Below, in pieces: positions 35,479 through 43,783 of a stretch of 64,000 nucleotides of DNA. The DNA is from Chitinophaga niabensis. GTDB lineage: Bacteria > Bacteroidota > Bacteroidia > Chitinophagales > Chitinophagaceae. The first letter of the stretch is position 1, and every line of letters starts with the position of its first letter. The stretch is from positions 1,798,001 through 1,862,000 of the forward strand of contig NZ_FSRA01000002.1 of the NCBI RefSeq assembly GCF_900129465.1, read 5' to 3'. The notes below the pieces were generated by a model. That model did no database searches, was not told where the DNA came from, and saw only the letters and a program-made list of their open reading frames with translations. Position numbers and translations under genes: made by a program.

Positions 35479-37533
35479 ATGCATACAAACCATTCCACGG
35501 GGAGTTGGATGATAGCTGGTATGATAGTGGCTGCCTGTGCCGCAGGCTGTAACACAGCACCAAAATCAACCACCGCTGCTAAAACCCCCGCATTTGATAC
35601 CGCTTCTTTAGACCGTAGCGTGAAGCCCTGCGATGACTTCGACGCTTTCTCCAACGGCAACTGGAAGAAGACCAATGTAATACCCGGCACCGAGAGCCGC
35701 TGGGGCGCTTTTAATATCCTCGACAAGGAGAATAAAGAAGTGAGGATCAAGGGGATCATTGCAGATATTTCCAGCCGCACTGGTTTGGCTAAAGGTACCG
35801 AAGAGCAGCAGATAGCAGATTATTATGCCTCTTTTATGGATACCGTTACCATCGAGAAACGAGGCATCAGCCCCCTGAAACCTTATCTTGATAAGATTGA
35901 GGGAGTGAAGACCCTGGCAGATTATGCAAAAGTTACCGGCGCTCTCCAGCAGATTGGCGTAACCACCTGGGCCGGTTTTGGCGTAGATGCTGATGCAAGG
36001 AACAGTAAAGTGAATGTAGTATATGGTGGGCAGGACGGATTGAGCCTGGGAGAAAGGAGCTATTATGAAAGAAATGACTCCAGCACCAAAAACGTACGGG
36101 ACGAGTTTGTTGGGCACGTCAACAAAATGTTCTCCCTGGCCGGTTTTACAGATAAAGACCCGGGTCAGACCATCCTGGCATTCGAAACCGCACTGGCCAA
36201 ACTGCAACTCACCAATGTAGAATTGCGCGATCCCGTTAAAACATACAACAAAGTAGGTTATAACGAACTCGCCAAACTGGCACCGGATTTCGACTGGAAT
36301 GCCTTCACAAAGGAGCAGGGTATCACTACAGATTCTGTTGTGTTGCAAAACAAAGAATACATCACCAACGGCAACAAATTGCTGAAGGCCACACCGATAG
36401 AAACATTGAAAACATATACCCGTTTCCATTTGCTCAGCACTTTTGCCGGCTTCTTGCCGAAAAGTTTTGATGATGAGGACTTCCGCTTTTTCGCTACTGT
36501 AATGACAGGCCGTAAAACACAACGTCCTCGTTTAGACAGAGCGAACCGTTCTACAGATAATACACTGGGTATGCCTTTGGGTAAGTTGTTCGTAAAACAA
36601 TACTTCCCTGAAACCAGCAAACAGAAAGTATCTGAGATGATCGAGAACGTACGTAAGGTATATGGTGAAAGAATAGACAAACTCACCTGGATGAGCCCTG
36701 CCACCAAAGAAATGGCACATAAAAAGCTCGCCGCCTTTACTTATAAGATCGGTTATCCTGATACCTGGAAGGATTACTCCTCCATCGATATCCAAAAAGA
36801 TAAACTGCTGGAGAACACCGTAAGCGCAGCTTTATACCGCACAGCAGAACGCAACAAAAAGATCGGTAAACCGGTGGACAGAACAGAATGGCTCATGACC
36901 CCGCAAACCGTAAATGCATACTACAACCCGCTGAACAACGAAGTAGTATTCCCCGCAGGTATCCTGCAACCACCGTTCTTCAATCCTGATGCAGATGATG
37001 CTATCAACTATGGCGGAATCATTGCCGTGATCGGCCACGAGTTCACCCATGGTTTCGACGACCAGGGTTCTCAGTTTGATGCAGAAGGAAACCTGAAGAA
37101 TTGGTGGACGGATGCAGATCGCAAAAACTTCGATTCTTTATCTAAGAAATACATCGATTATTTCAGCACACTGGAAGCCCTCCCGGGTTTCAATGTAAAT
37201 GGTGCATTAACGATCGGAGAGAACATTGCAGACCTGGGTGGTTTAACACTCGCCTATTATGCATTGGTGAAATCCCTCGAAGGCAAATCAGAACCTGCAC
37301 CGATAGATGGCTATAGCTGGAAACAACGTTTCTTCCTGGGCTGGGCACAGGTTTGGCATGCTAACATCACAGATGCTGCCCTGCGCAACCAGATCCAGAC
37401 AGATCCGCACAGTCCTGCTCATTTCAGGATCAACGGCCCTTTACCACACCTGGAGGAATTCTCCGGCGCATGGAGTTGTGGCCCGGATAGTAAAATGGCA
37501 CTGCCTGCCGATAAGCGGGTAGTGATCTGGTAA
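35479..37533 (+). CDS. M13 family zinc metallopeptidase, lipoprotein
   Basis: 684 residues, usual length for the PepO/neprilysin family of zinc endopeptidases. A signal peptide ends at a lipobox (CAAGC, Cys about 24). The zinc motif HEFTHGF is present, with the third ligand Glu in GENIADLGG, and the NAYYNP substrate-binding phrase before it. The C-terminal phrase CGPDSKMALPADKRVVIW is where the family normally ends with a conserved CxxW-like sequence; here the Cys comes 18 residues before the end and a Trp is last, so the terminus is slightly unusual. Located periplasmic or on the outer membrane. It is followed by a strong terminator. Confidence 0.93.
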   Translation: MHTNHSTGSWMIAGMIVAACAAGCNTAPKSTTAAKTPAFDTASLDRSVKPCDDFDAFSNGNWKKTNVIPGTESRWGAFNILDKENKEVRIKGIIADISSRTGLAKGTEEQQIADYYASFMDTVTIEKRGISPLKPYLDKIEGVKTLADYAKVTGALQQIGVTTWAGFGVDADARNSKVNVVYGGQDGLSLGERSYYERNDSSTKNVRDEFVGHVNKMFSLAGFTDKDPGQTILAFETALAKLQLTNVELRDPVKTYNKVGYNELAKLAPDFDWNAFTKEQGITTDSVVLQNKEYITNGNKLLKATPIETLKTYTRFHLLSTFAGFLPKSFDDEDFRFFATVMTGRKTQRPRLDRANRSTDNTLGMPLGKLFVKQYFPETSKQKVSEMIENVRKVYGERIDKLTWMSPATKEMAHKKLAAFTYKIGYPDTWKDYSSIDIQKDKLLENTVSAALYRTAERNKKIGKPVDRTEWLMTPQTVNAYYNPLNNEVVFPAGILQPPFFNPDADDAINYGGIIAVIGHEFTHGFDDQGSQFDAEGNLKNWWTDADRKNFDSLSKKYIDYFSTLEALPGFNVNGALTIGENIADLGGLTLAYYALVKSLEGKSEPAPIDGYSWKQRFFLGWAQVWHANITDAALRNQIQTDPHSPAHFRINGPLPHLEEFSGAWSCGPDSKMALPADKRVVIW

Positions 37534-37544
37534 ATAGATTTTTC

Positions 37545-37582
37545 AAAAGCGGCGCAGATCATCATCTGCGCCGCTTTTTTTT
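37545..37582 (+). terminator. Rho-independent terminator after the M13 peptidase gene
   Basis: A 15-bp stem (37545-37559 with 37564-37578), loop CATC, followed by more T residues. Very stable. Confidence 0.92.
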
Positions 37583-37674
37583 GTGGGGTACCCGATCAAA
37601 TAGTATTAGCAACCGGCAAATAACAGGTAATCCGTGTCAGTAGCTTTTGTGATCTTGTACAAAATTTCCACAGT

Positions 37675-39486
37675 ATGAACCTTCCACATTATCGAAAGGC
37701 CGCATTCCTGGCCTGTAGCCTGTTCATCAGCAGTTTAGCCGTACATGCCCAGCAACCGGATCAGCTTTGGGGAAAGAATGCCGAAGCCGGAAAAAGTGAA
37801 AAAGCAAAATGGTTCACCGAAGCGAAGTTCGGCATGTTCCTGCACTGGGGCCCCTATGCACATTTTGCAGGAGATATCCGGGGGAAACGCTACTACGGTA
37901 TCACGGAATGGATCATGCACCGCGATAAAACTCCCGCCGCCGAATACGCCAAACTCGCCGCTCGTTTCAACCCCACAGAATTCGATGCAGAAGAGTGGGT
38001 GGATATTGCAAAAGCATCCGGCGTAAAATACATCGTACTCACTTCCAAACACCACGATGGCTTTGCCATGTTCGATTCCAAAGTATCGGATTTTGATATC
38101 GTGGATGCCACACCTTATAAGAAAGATCCCATCAAAGCCTTAGCGGCAGCATGCAAAAAAGCAGGCATCAAACTCGGCTTCTATTATTCACAGTTCCAGG
38201 ACTGGCACGAACCAAACGGTGGCGGTAACAGCTGGGATTTTGATCCAAAAACAAAAGATTACAGCTCGTACTACAAGAATAAATCCCTGCCGCAGATCAC
38301 AGAACTGCTCAGCAATTACGGAGAGCTGGGCATCATCTGGTTTGATACACCCGGCAATATGAGCAAAGAAGAATCTTCTGCCTTCCTGGAAAAAGTACAT
38401 CAGCTGCAACCCAATTGTTTGGTGAGCAGTCGTGTAGGAAATGGCCTCGGCGATTTTAAAGATTTTGGTGATGGGGAAGTACCTGCCGGCATCGTAAAAG
38501 GTGCATGGGAAGCTATTTTTACACATAACGACAGCTGGGGGTATTCCGCCTTTGACCAGAACTTCAAAACACCTAAAGAGATGATCCGCTTGCTGGCGGA
38601 AGTAGCATCCAAAGGTGGGAACCTGATGATGAATGTTGGCCCCATGGGAAACGGAAAGCTCCCTGCCATGTCCGAACAATATTTCCGTGCCACAGGTGCA
38701 TGGTTAAAGCGGAATGGGGAAGGCATCTATCAAACCTCTTATGCTCCCATTCCTGCCCAGCCCTGGGGAGTAATGACACACAAACCCGGTAAACTATACC
38801 TGCATGTATTTAACCGTCCGCATAATGGAAAGCTCCTGGTGCCCGGTTTTACTGGTACAGCAAAGAAAGCCACCATGCTGGCAAACGGCCAGGCAGTGAG
38901 CCTGCAGCAAAAAGGGAAAGATGTATGGCTGAACTTACCCGCCACCTTACCGGATGAACGTAATACCGTAATTGCCATTGACTATACAGGTAAACTAGAA
39001 GAACAAACAACAGCGCCCATAACGGTTAGTGCTCAATTCGAACGCACGGAGCTATTAGCTTCCGGTGCAACGTTAAAAGGCAATGCACAAACAAAAAGCC
39101 TCACGCATAGTTATTATTTCGGGGACTGGAAACATGCCAATTGCATCGTGAACCAGAAAGATCCCGCAGATGTAGCCAGCTACCAATTGCGGATCACCGA
39201 TCCCGGGGATTATAAAGTGGTATTACAATATGCAGCAGACACTGCCAACGAACGCCGCGAAGGAGTACTGGAATTAACACCTGCCGGGAAAACCAAACAA
39301 ACCTATCCCTTCCAGGTATTATTCACAGGAAAACATGATACCCATAAACCACTTTTGTTTATCGATCAGGCTGTAGCCGTGATCAATGTGCCGGAGCCAG
39401 GGGAATGGAATTTACAGGTACAACCCGTGAAAGAAGGCAATGAATTATTCCGCCTGCAGAAGATCCTCATTGAGCCGGTGAATTAA
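37675..39486 (+). CDS. alpha-L-fucosidase, GH29
   Basis: 603 residues with a signal peptide (about 1-25, ending HAQ), so exported. The GH29 barrel runs to about residue 380: FGMFLHWGPYA, SKHHDGFAMFDS, and the nucleophile Asp in GIIWFDTPGN. After it come beta-rich C-terminal regions (about 420-603), longer than the minimal GH29 enzyme, possibly carbohydrate-binding. It removes alpha-linked L-fucose from glycans. There is no SusC/SusD pair or sulfatase nearby, so it is not part of a polysaccharide utilisation locus in this window. Its stop codon abuts the stop of the convergent LysE gene. Confidence 0.94.
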   Translation: MNLPHYRKAAFLACSLFISSLAVHAQQPDQLWGKNAEAGKSEKAKWFTEAKFGMFLHWGPYAHFAGDIRGKRYYGITEWIMHRDKTPAAEYAKLAARFNPTEFDAEEWVDIAKASGVKYIVLTSKHHDGFAMFDSKVSDFDIVDATPYKKDPIKALAAACKKAGIKLGFYYSQFQDWHEPNGGGNSWDFDPKTKDYSSYYKNKSLPQITELLSNYGELGIIWFDTPGNMSKEESSAFLEKVHQLQPNCLVSSRVGNGLGDFKDFGDGEVPAGIVKGAWEAIFTHNDSWGYSAFDQNFKTPKEMIRLLAEVASKGGNLMMNVGPMGNGKLPAMSEQYFRATGAWLKRNGEGIYQTSYAPIPAQPWGVMTHKPGKLYLHVFNRPHNGKLLVPGFTGTAKKATMLANGQAVSLQQKGKDVWLNLPATLPDERNTVIAIDYTGKLEEQTTAPITVSAQFERTELLASGATLKGNAQTKSLTHSYYFGDWKHANCIVNQKDPADVASYQLRITDPGDYKVVLQYAADTANERREGVLELTPAGKTKQTYPFQVLFTGKHDTHKPLLFIDQAVAVINVPEPGEWNLQVQPVKEGNELFRLQKILIEPVN

Positions 39487-40131
39487 TTACTTTTTGCTGT
39501 GAGAAGGTTGCATCATCAACGTGAGCAAGCCCAGGAAAATGTAAATGATCCCTGAGATGTATGCTTCCAGTTTAAGATAGTAAGAATTGCCTTTGAGGTA
39601 TTTACCCATGCGGCCAGCCAGCAGTGCATAGAAGCCGTCCGTCATAAATGCCAGTAAAGTAAATAAGAGACCAAAGAACAATACCTGCCCCGTCACATTC
39701 CCTGTGGCGGGGTTTATAAATTGTGGGAGGAAGGCGAAGAAGAAAAGCGCGCATTTAGGATTCAGGACATTCACCACCATGCCCTGCCAGAAAATGGCCT
39801 GCATGCTTTGCTGCACTTTCAGCTGTTTTTTCTCTTCCGTTTGTTGTTTGCCGAAGATCTTTTTCAGTCCCAGGTAAATGAGGTATCCTGCTCCGGCATA
39901 TTTCAGCAGGGCAAAAGCCATGGCAGAGGCCATGAGGATGGCGGAAACACCCAGGGAAGCTGCAAAAGCATGCACCAAAGTACCGGCCTGGATACCGCAA
40001 ACAGAGATCAGCCCAGCTTTGGTACCTTGTTCCGTACTGCGGGTGATGATATAAAGAACAGCAGGTCCCGGAATGATCAGGAGGATCAGGGCGGCTGTAA
40101 TGAAAGCGAGGATAGTGGAGACTTCAGGCAT
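39487..40131 (-). CDS. LysE/RhtB family amino acid exporter
   Basis: 214 residues with about six membrane helices. The family phrases IPGPAVLYIITRSTEQG near the start and NVLNPKCALFFFAFLPQF in the middle identify the LysE/RhtB superfamily of amino acid or metabolite exporters. Substrate is unknown. ATG 40131 (MPEVSTIL) is chosen as it gives the typical length; ATG 40146 is close behind, and the longer open frame to 40275 adds an unrelated basic stretch. Confidence 0.88.
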   Translation of the reverse strand: MPEVSTILAFITAALILLIIPGPAVLYIITRSTEQGTKAGLISVCGIQAGTLVHAFAASLGVSAILMASAMAFALLKYAGAGYLIYLGLKKIFGKQQTEEKKQLKVQQSMQAIFWQGMVVNVLNPKCALFFFAFLPQFINPATGNVTGQVLFFGLLFTLLAFMTDGFYALLAGRMGKYLKGNSYYLKLEAYISGIIYIFLGLLTLMMQPSHSKK

Positions 40132-40233
40132 ATAGTGGTATTTCATTAAATTTAGTGAAAATTGCTGTTTTAGAGAGATATATTGATTTCTGATCATCTC
40201 AGTTAGGAGGGTGTTATCTTTTTTTAACTTCCT

Positions 40234-40264
40234 TTTGGTAAATTGTAAATAATTCCTATTTTTG
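40234..40264 (+). promoter_or_regulatory. promoter of the tRNA-Ser/tRNA-Pro unit
   Basis: TTTG at 40234-40237 and TATTTTTG at 40257-40264 with 19 nt between them match the Bacteroidota consensus closely. The tRNA begins at 40281. Confidence 0.65.
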
Positions 40265-40280
40265 CAACCCCGCAATAGAG

Positions 40281-40369
40281 GGAGAGATGCCTGAGTGGCC
40301 GAAAGGAACGGTTTGCTAAACCGTCGTACGGGTTAAACTGTACCGAGGGTTCGAATCCCTCTCTCTCCG
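40281..40369 (+). tRNA. tRNA-Ser (GCT)
   Basis: 89-nt type II tRNA. The acceptor GGAGAGA pairs with TCTCTCC, the anticodon loop TTGCTAA holds GCT at 40315-40317, and a long variable arm and a GGTTCGAATCC T arm are present. CCA is not encoded. Confidence 0.97.
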
Positions 40370-40411
40370 CAGAAACGGGAATAGTTTTATCGGCTATGAA
40401 CGTTAAAAGTT

Positions 40412-40488
40412 CGGGAAGTGGCGCAGGCCGGTAGCGCACCTGGTTTGGGACCAGGGGGTCGCAGGTTCGAATCCTGTCTTCCCGACCA
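40412..40488 (+). tRNA. tRNA-Pro (TGG)
   Basis: Acceptor CGGGAAG pairs with CTTCCCG; the loop TTTGGGA carries anticodon TGG (40446-40448). CCA is encoded at 40486-40488. It lies 42 nt after tRNA-Ser and is probably co-transcribed. The 3' end is a likely integration site given the recombinase remnant downstream. Confidence 0.97.
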
Positions 40489-40493
40489 AATAG

Positions 40494-40541
40494 ATCGCTT
40501 TGTTCGCTAAGAAATTAGCCTACAAAGCGATTTTTCTTTTT
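40494..40541 (+). terminator. terminator of the tRNA unit
   Basis: Stem ATCGCTTTGT with ACAAAGCGAT, a 2x2 internal loop, then an inner GCTAA/TTAGC helix closed by a GAAA tetraloop. A run of T residues follows. Confidence 0.85.
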
Positions 40542-40858
40542 TGGAATTTAAGCCTGTATCGTGTAAAATCTCTCCCATGGCATAACTATAGCAATTTCAA
40601 AAATTTAATTCAGCAGGAAGCCTCGTAAGATATTTTTCTTACGAGGCTTTTTTATAGGTTTTTATATCAGTTTATATCAAAGAATATCAATTGTCCCGTG
40701 AGCACATCGTTTGGTAGCCGTGAGCAGTATTTTGCTCATGGAATCTGCTTTAGTGACTGTAACCAGTTGATTGCAAACATGAAGTTTGATACATTTTATA
40801 TCATTTATCTGGTGTCCTTCAGGCTGTTTCCGTGAGGAATAAATCTGTTCACCATTAA
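40541..40858. other. gene-free stretch between tRNA genes and the recombinase remnant
   Basis: AT-rich sequence with the orphan terminator at 40618-40653 and nothing else I can support. A minus-strand open frame of 81 codons crosses it and runs into the recombinase remnant; its composition is not protein-like. Confidence 0.5.
40618..40653 (+). terminator. orphan Rho-independent terminator
   Basis: 12-bp perfect stem (AAGCCTCGTAAG with CTTACGAGGCTT), loop of 8, then T residues. No gene precedes it after the tRNA terminator. It may be a relic of sequence lost during an insertion or the end of a small RNA. Confidence 0.7.
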
Positions 40859-41274
40859 ATGATTTTAAATGCACAAGCAAACACTTTCGACGTGCATTTT
40901 TTAACACGCAAAAGCCGTTCAACCAAAGGCATGTGTGACATCTTTGCCCGTATTACTATGAATGGTCAGCCAAAAGAATCGGCTATCAAAGCTGAAATCT
41001 CAGCTAAGGACTGGAATCGAAAAAAGGGGCAGCCTAAATCCACAACGCCTGAATTAAAAAAGTTGGAGGAGCACCTCGATACGATCAAAGCAAGAATGTT
41101 TACCCATTATCATGGCCTGGAGAATAAGGGGCGCCGTTTAATGTAGGAGATGTAAAAAATGCATACTTAGGTATAGAAGCGGAACCAGAAAAGACCGACG
41201 AAGAAGAACCTGAAACGGAAATTGAACGAATTTCTTTCAAGGAGGTTTTTAATAGACACTCCAATATCATATAA
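40859..41274 (+). pseudogene. tyrosine recombinase (integrase) N-terminal remnant, frameshifted
   Basis: The first frame (40859-41146) resembles the Arm DNA-binding domain of Bacteroidota phage/ICE integrases: FDVHFLTRKSRSTKG, DIFARITMNGQPKES and ISAKDWNRKKGQPKS. It breaks at a GGGG run (41128-41131). One extra G there would continue the protein in the next frame as PFNVGDVKNAYLGIEAEP and then ERISFKEVFNRHSNI, the start of the core-binding domain, up to a stop at 41272. The catalytic domain is gone. Frameshift plus truncation mean it is dead. It lies 370 nt after tRNA-Pro, as expected of an integrase left by an old element. Confidence 0.75.
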
Positions 41275-41435
41275 TTCTTCATATTTATCTGCCCTCGTCT
41301 TCATATCCGCTTTAAACAGATTTTAATAGTTCTTCGGCGTGAGCCCTTAAAAGGGAATGCCGTGTGCTATACAGCAGTAAGCCACCGCTACATATATGTA
41401 TAAATTTCGTCTAAGATTTTTATAACGAAAGGTAA

Positions 41436-41807
41436 TTAATCCTTTGTTATCACTTGCTTCCGATGAGTCATACCCCAGCCGATCATGGCATCGATAACAT
41501 TCGTAATATCCTTACCCGACGCTGTTAATTTGTATTCAATCAGAACCGGGGTTGTGTTATGCACCTTGCGCTCGACCAAACTATTAAGCTCCAGTTCTTT
41601 CAATTCTTTCGATAACATACGGGGCGTAATCTTTTCAATTCTATCCAACAGGTCTTTAAATCTGTTCTCGCCACGTAAGAGCGACGCCAAGATAGGCAGT
41701 TTCCACTTGCCGTTAATTACGTTTAAAGTATCCATTAGTGCCAAAATGTATCCTTTAGGGCACTGCTGTTTTTTATCTGTCCCAATTAATTCTTTGAAAG
41801 TACTCAT
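41436..41807 (-). CDS. HxlR family winged-helix regulator
   Basis: 123 residues. The HxlR pattern is clear: CPKGYILALMDTLNVINGKWKLPILASL (shown in part; CPKG near the start), FKDLLDRIEKITPRMLSKELKELE as recognition helix, and LTASGKDI near the wing. HxlR proteins often sense quinones, aldehydes or thiol stress through cysteines; here only the N-terminal Cys of QQCPKG is obvious. ATG 41807 (MSTFKELIG) is chosen; the longer frame to 41918 would include the operator. It is divergent from the NmrA-like gene, and the shared intergenic region carries repeats that overlap both promoters. Confidence 0.92.
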   Translation of the reverse strand: MSTFKELIGTDKKQQCPKGYILALMDTLNVINGKWKLPILASLLRGENRFKDLLDRIEKITPRMLSKELKELELNSLVERKVHNTTPVLIEYKLTASGKDITNVIDAMIGWGMTHRKQVITKD

Positions 41808-41828
41808 ATAGGGAGCTATATTTCTTAC

Positions 41829-41895
41829 TATACAAAAGTATACTAATATTTCTTGATAACAAAGTATACTTAGTATATTGATAACTGTAGTTTTG
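41829..41895. promoter_or_regulatory. divergent promoters and operator of the HxlR/NmrA pair
   Basis: Minus-strand promoter: TTTG (41860-41863, complement) and TACTTTTG (41833-41840, complement), 19 nt apart. Plus-strand -7: TAGTTTTG 41888-41895. AAAGTATACT occurs exactly at 41835-41844 and 41861-41870. Each copy sits in a palindrome: TATAC-N4-GTATA (41829-41842) and TATACT-T-AGTATA (41865-41877). The sites cover the minus-strand -7 and -33 elements, consistent with autorepression. Confidence 0.6.
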
Positions 41896-41916
41896 CGTCT
41901 ATAAAAGATAAGAATC

Positions 41917-42795
41917 ATGATTTTAATTACTGGCGCAACGGGTCAATTCGGGGCTCAAGCCATTGACCACTTATTAAGTAAAGGAATAAACCCTTCTGAA
42001 ATCTCAGCTTTAGTCAGGGATACCGCCAAAGCGGAGGCATTACAAGTAAAAGGAGTAGATATAAGAGTTGGCGATTACACGGATCACAGTTCGTTAGTAC
42101 AGGCTTTCAGAGATGCGGATAAACTTTTATTGGTTTCGAGTAATGACCGGCAGGCCATTGAAAACAGGACTGCTCAACACATCAATGTGATCAAAGCGGC
42201 AAAAGAAGCTGAAGTGAAGCATATCATATATACGTCTTTTGTAAGAAAACCACATTTTGAAGATTCGGCCATAGCGGCGTTTCAGAATTCACATGTACAG
42301 TCAGAAGCCTTTCTAAAAGAAAGCGGTATTCCGTATACGATCCTGCAAAATGGAATCTATCTGGAAATGATCCCCATCTTTGCAGGCAACAAGGTTACCG
42401 AGACCGGAACCATCTTATTCCCCGCTGCTGATGGTAAAGCCAGCTATGTACTGCGTACAGAGCTGGCAGAAGCTGCAGCCCATGTACTTTCTACTAAAGG
42501 TCACGAAAATAAGACCTATACGCTTACCAATACCACTTCTGTTTCGTTTCATGATATTGCTGCTGAACTGTCTGATGTGATGGGCAAAGATGTTAACTAC
42601 CAATCACCTTCAGCCGAAGAATTCCAGTCGGTAATGAAGCAATTTGGGGTGCCTGATTTATATATTGGTATGTTTACTATGTGGGCTTTAGGGGTAGCAC
42701 AAGGCACCATGGATGTAGAAGATGAAACGCTAACACAATTTTTAGGAAGAAAGCCAACCTCAATGAAAACATTCATCACTCAGGTGTACGCATAA
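41917..42795 (+). CDS. NmrA-like NAD(P)-binding oxidoreductase
   Basis: 292 residues. The Rossmann motif GATGQFGAQA is at residues 6-15; the YTSFVRKP and ILQNGIYLEM segments and the overall length are those of NmrA/QorB-like (YtfG) atypical short-chain dehydrogenases that reduce quinones or act as redox sensors. The gene is divergent from an HxlR regulator, the same arrangement as ytfG with ytfH. I infer a quinone or electrophile response; the substrate cannot be read. No terminator was found after it. Confidence 0.88.
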   Translation: MILITGATGQFGAQAIDHLLSKGINPSEISALVRDTAKAEALQVKGVDIRVGDYTDHSSLVQAFRDADKLLLVSSNDRQAIENRTAQHINVIKAAKEAEVKHIIYTSFVRKPHFEDSAIAAFQNSHVQSEAFLKESGIPYTILQNGIYLEMIPIFAGNKVTETGTILFPAADGKASYVLRTELAEAAAHVLSTKGHENKTYTLTNTTSVSFHDIAAELSDVMGKDVNYQSPSAEEFQSVMKQFGVPDLYIGMFTMWALGVAQGTMDVEDETLTQFLGRKPTSMKTFITQVYA

Positions 42796-43185
42796 GATCA
42801 TTATATATGCCGCCAGTTGCGTATAGATACATTTTGCTATATTTTGATTAAATTTGTGCTGAAAAAGTTCTTTACTTAATCGGTTTGAAGGCATTATATT
42901 TTTGGATCAAATGTGATCAAATTGGTATAAAAATATTGTAAGCTTCCTGTGCAGGAATGGCTATGAGCAAAGCAGTGAGCAAATCGATTTTCCTTTAGAA
43001 TTGAGGCTGGGCGGGCATGTTTGCGTCTTGTTTTTTTGGGATTCTTAATCGTTAGTATTATCCATGCCTTGATAAGAGGACTGCTGGATAGAATCATATT
43101 TAAGTAAGCCAACGCATGCCGTTACTTATAGATAATTGATTAAATTATCAGGGTAAATATTTTATACGACACAAAATATATTTCA
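42796..43185. other. gene-free AT-rich stretch
   Basis: 390 nt with low GC and runs of A and T. A GGATCAAATGTGATCAAATTGG-like repeat (two GATCAAA copies near 42905-42920) is visible. Open frames here are short and uneven in composition, and I support none. Confidence 0.5.
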
Positions 43186-43581
43186 ATGAAGAGATTAGCC
43201 TCAAGCTATCCTGAGGACGCGTATGAAATGGTTCGCAATAATGAATTGGATTTGGGTGAGTTTTTAGCGCTTATACTTTTTGATGATCTTTATTTCAAGA
43301 AGATATGCGAAAAGCTTGAAGGCTACCATAAGTATATGTATAAGAACGCGCTTCCGCTGATTACAGACTTTTGTATTCCAAGAGCAGAGTATGACGGTAA
43401 GAATGGGCTGGTGAAATTAGAATATACTGCTGTTTTTAAGCCCTCTGAAGAAGATGATGATGGCTATGACGATGAAATTCAAGAGGAAGGATCTAAGGAA
43501 ATGGAGTTTCACACCAATATCAGCTTCACTATTGATACAGTCTCGCAACAGGTTGTTTTTTGGTTCCCACTTTTCTCATAG
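43186..43581 (+). CDS. acidic hypothetical protein
   Basis: 131 residues, no signal peptide or membrane helix. The N-terminal half is helical (EDAYEMVRNNELDLGEFLALILFDDLYF), the C-terminal half beta-rich, with an acidic stretch EEDDDGYDDEIQEEGSKE at about 91-108. I do not recognise a family. Codon use and GC are lower than in the flanking housekeeping genes, fitting horizontally acquired DNA. A TATATTTC just before the ATG is one mismatch from the -7 consensus. Confidence 0.55.
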   Translation: MKRLASSYPEDAYEMVRNNELDLGEFLALILFDDLYFKKICEKLEGYHKYMYKNALPLITDFCIPRAEYDGKNGLVKLEYTAVFKPSEEDDDGYDDEIQEEGSKEMEFHTNISFTIDTVSQQVVFWFPLFS

Positions 43582-43783
43582 CAGCGCCATTTGATAATAC
43601 CCTTTAATTTTTGATTTTTAATAAATCTGCAATATACGGGTCATGTGAAGGATACTGTTGTAAGTGATCCCAGGAGAATTTTTGTTGTGTTCATAATTGT
43701 AAGATTTTATGACACAAAGTTCTTCCAGCCTCAGGGCATTCATTTGAACATTTAAGGGTAAGACTTATACATTTCTCTGAAAG

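Noticed and set aside
35608..36522. 304-codon antisense frame in the M13 peptidase gene
   Set aside because: Shadow frame; the plus-strand protein carries complete peptidase motifs.
40677..40922. 81-codon minus-strand frame upstream of the integrase remnant
   Set aside because: Composition is uneven, it overlaps the remnant antisense and no motif is seen.
42894..43112. 72-codon minus-strand frame in the AT-rich gap
   Set aside because: No recognisable domain, no promoter match, and composition typical of non-coding AT-rich DNA.
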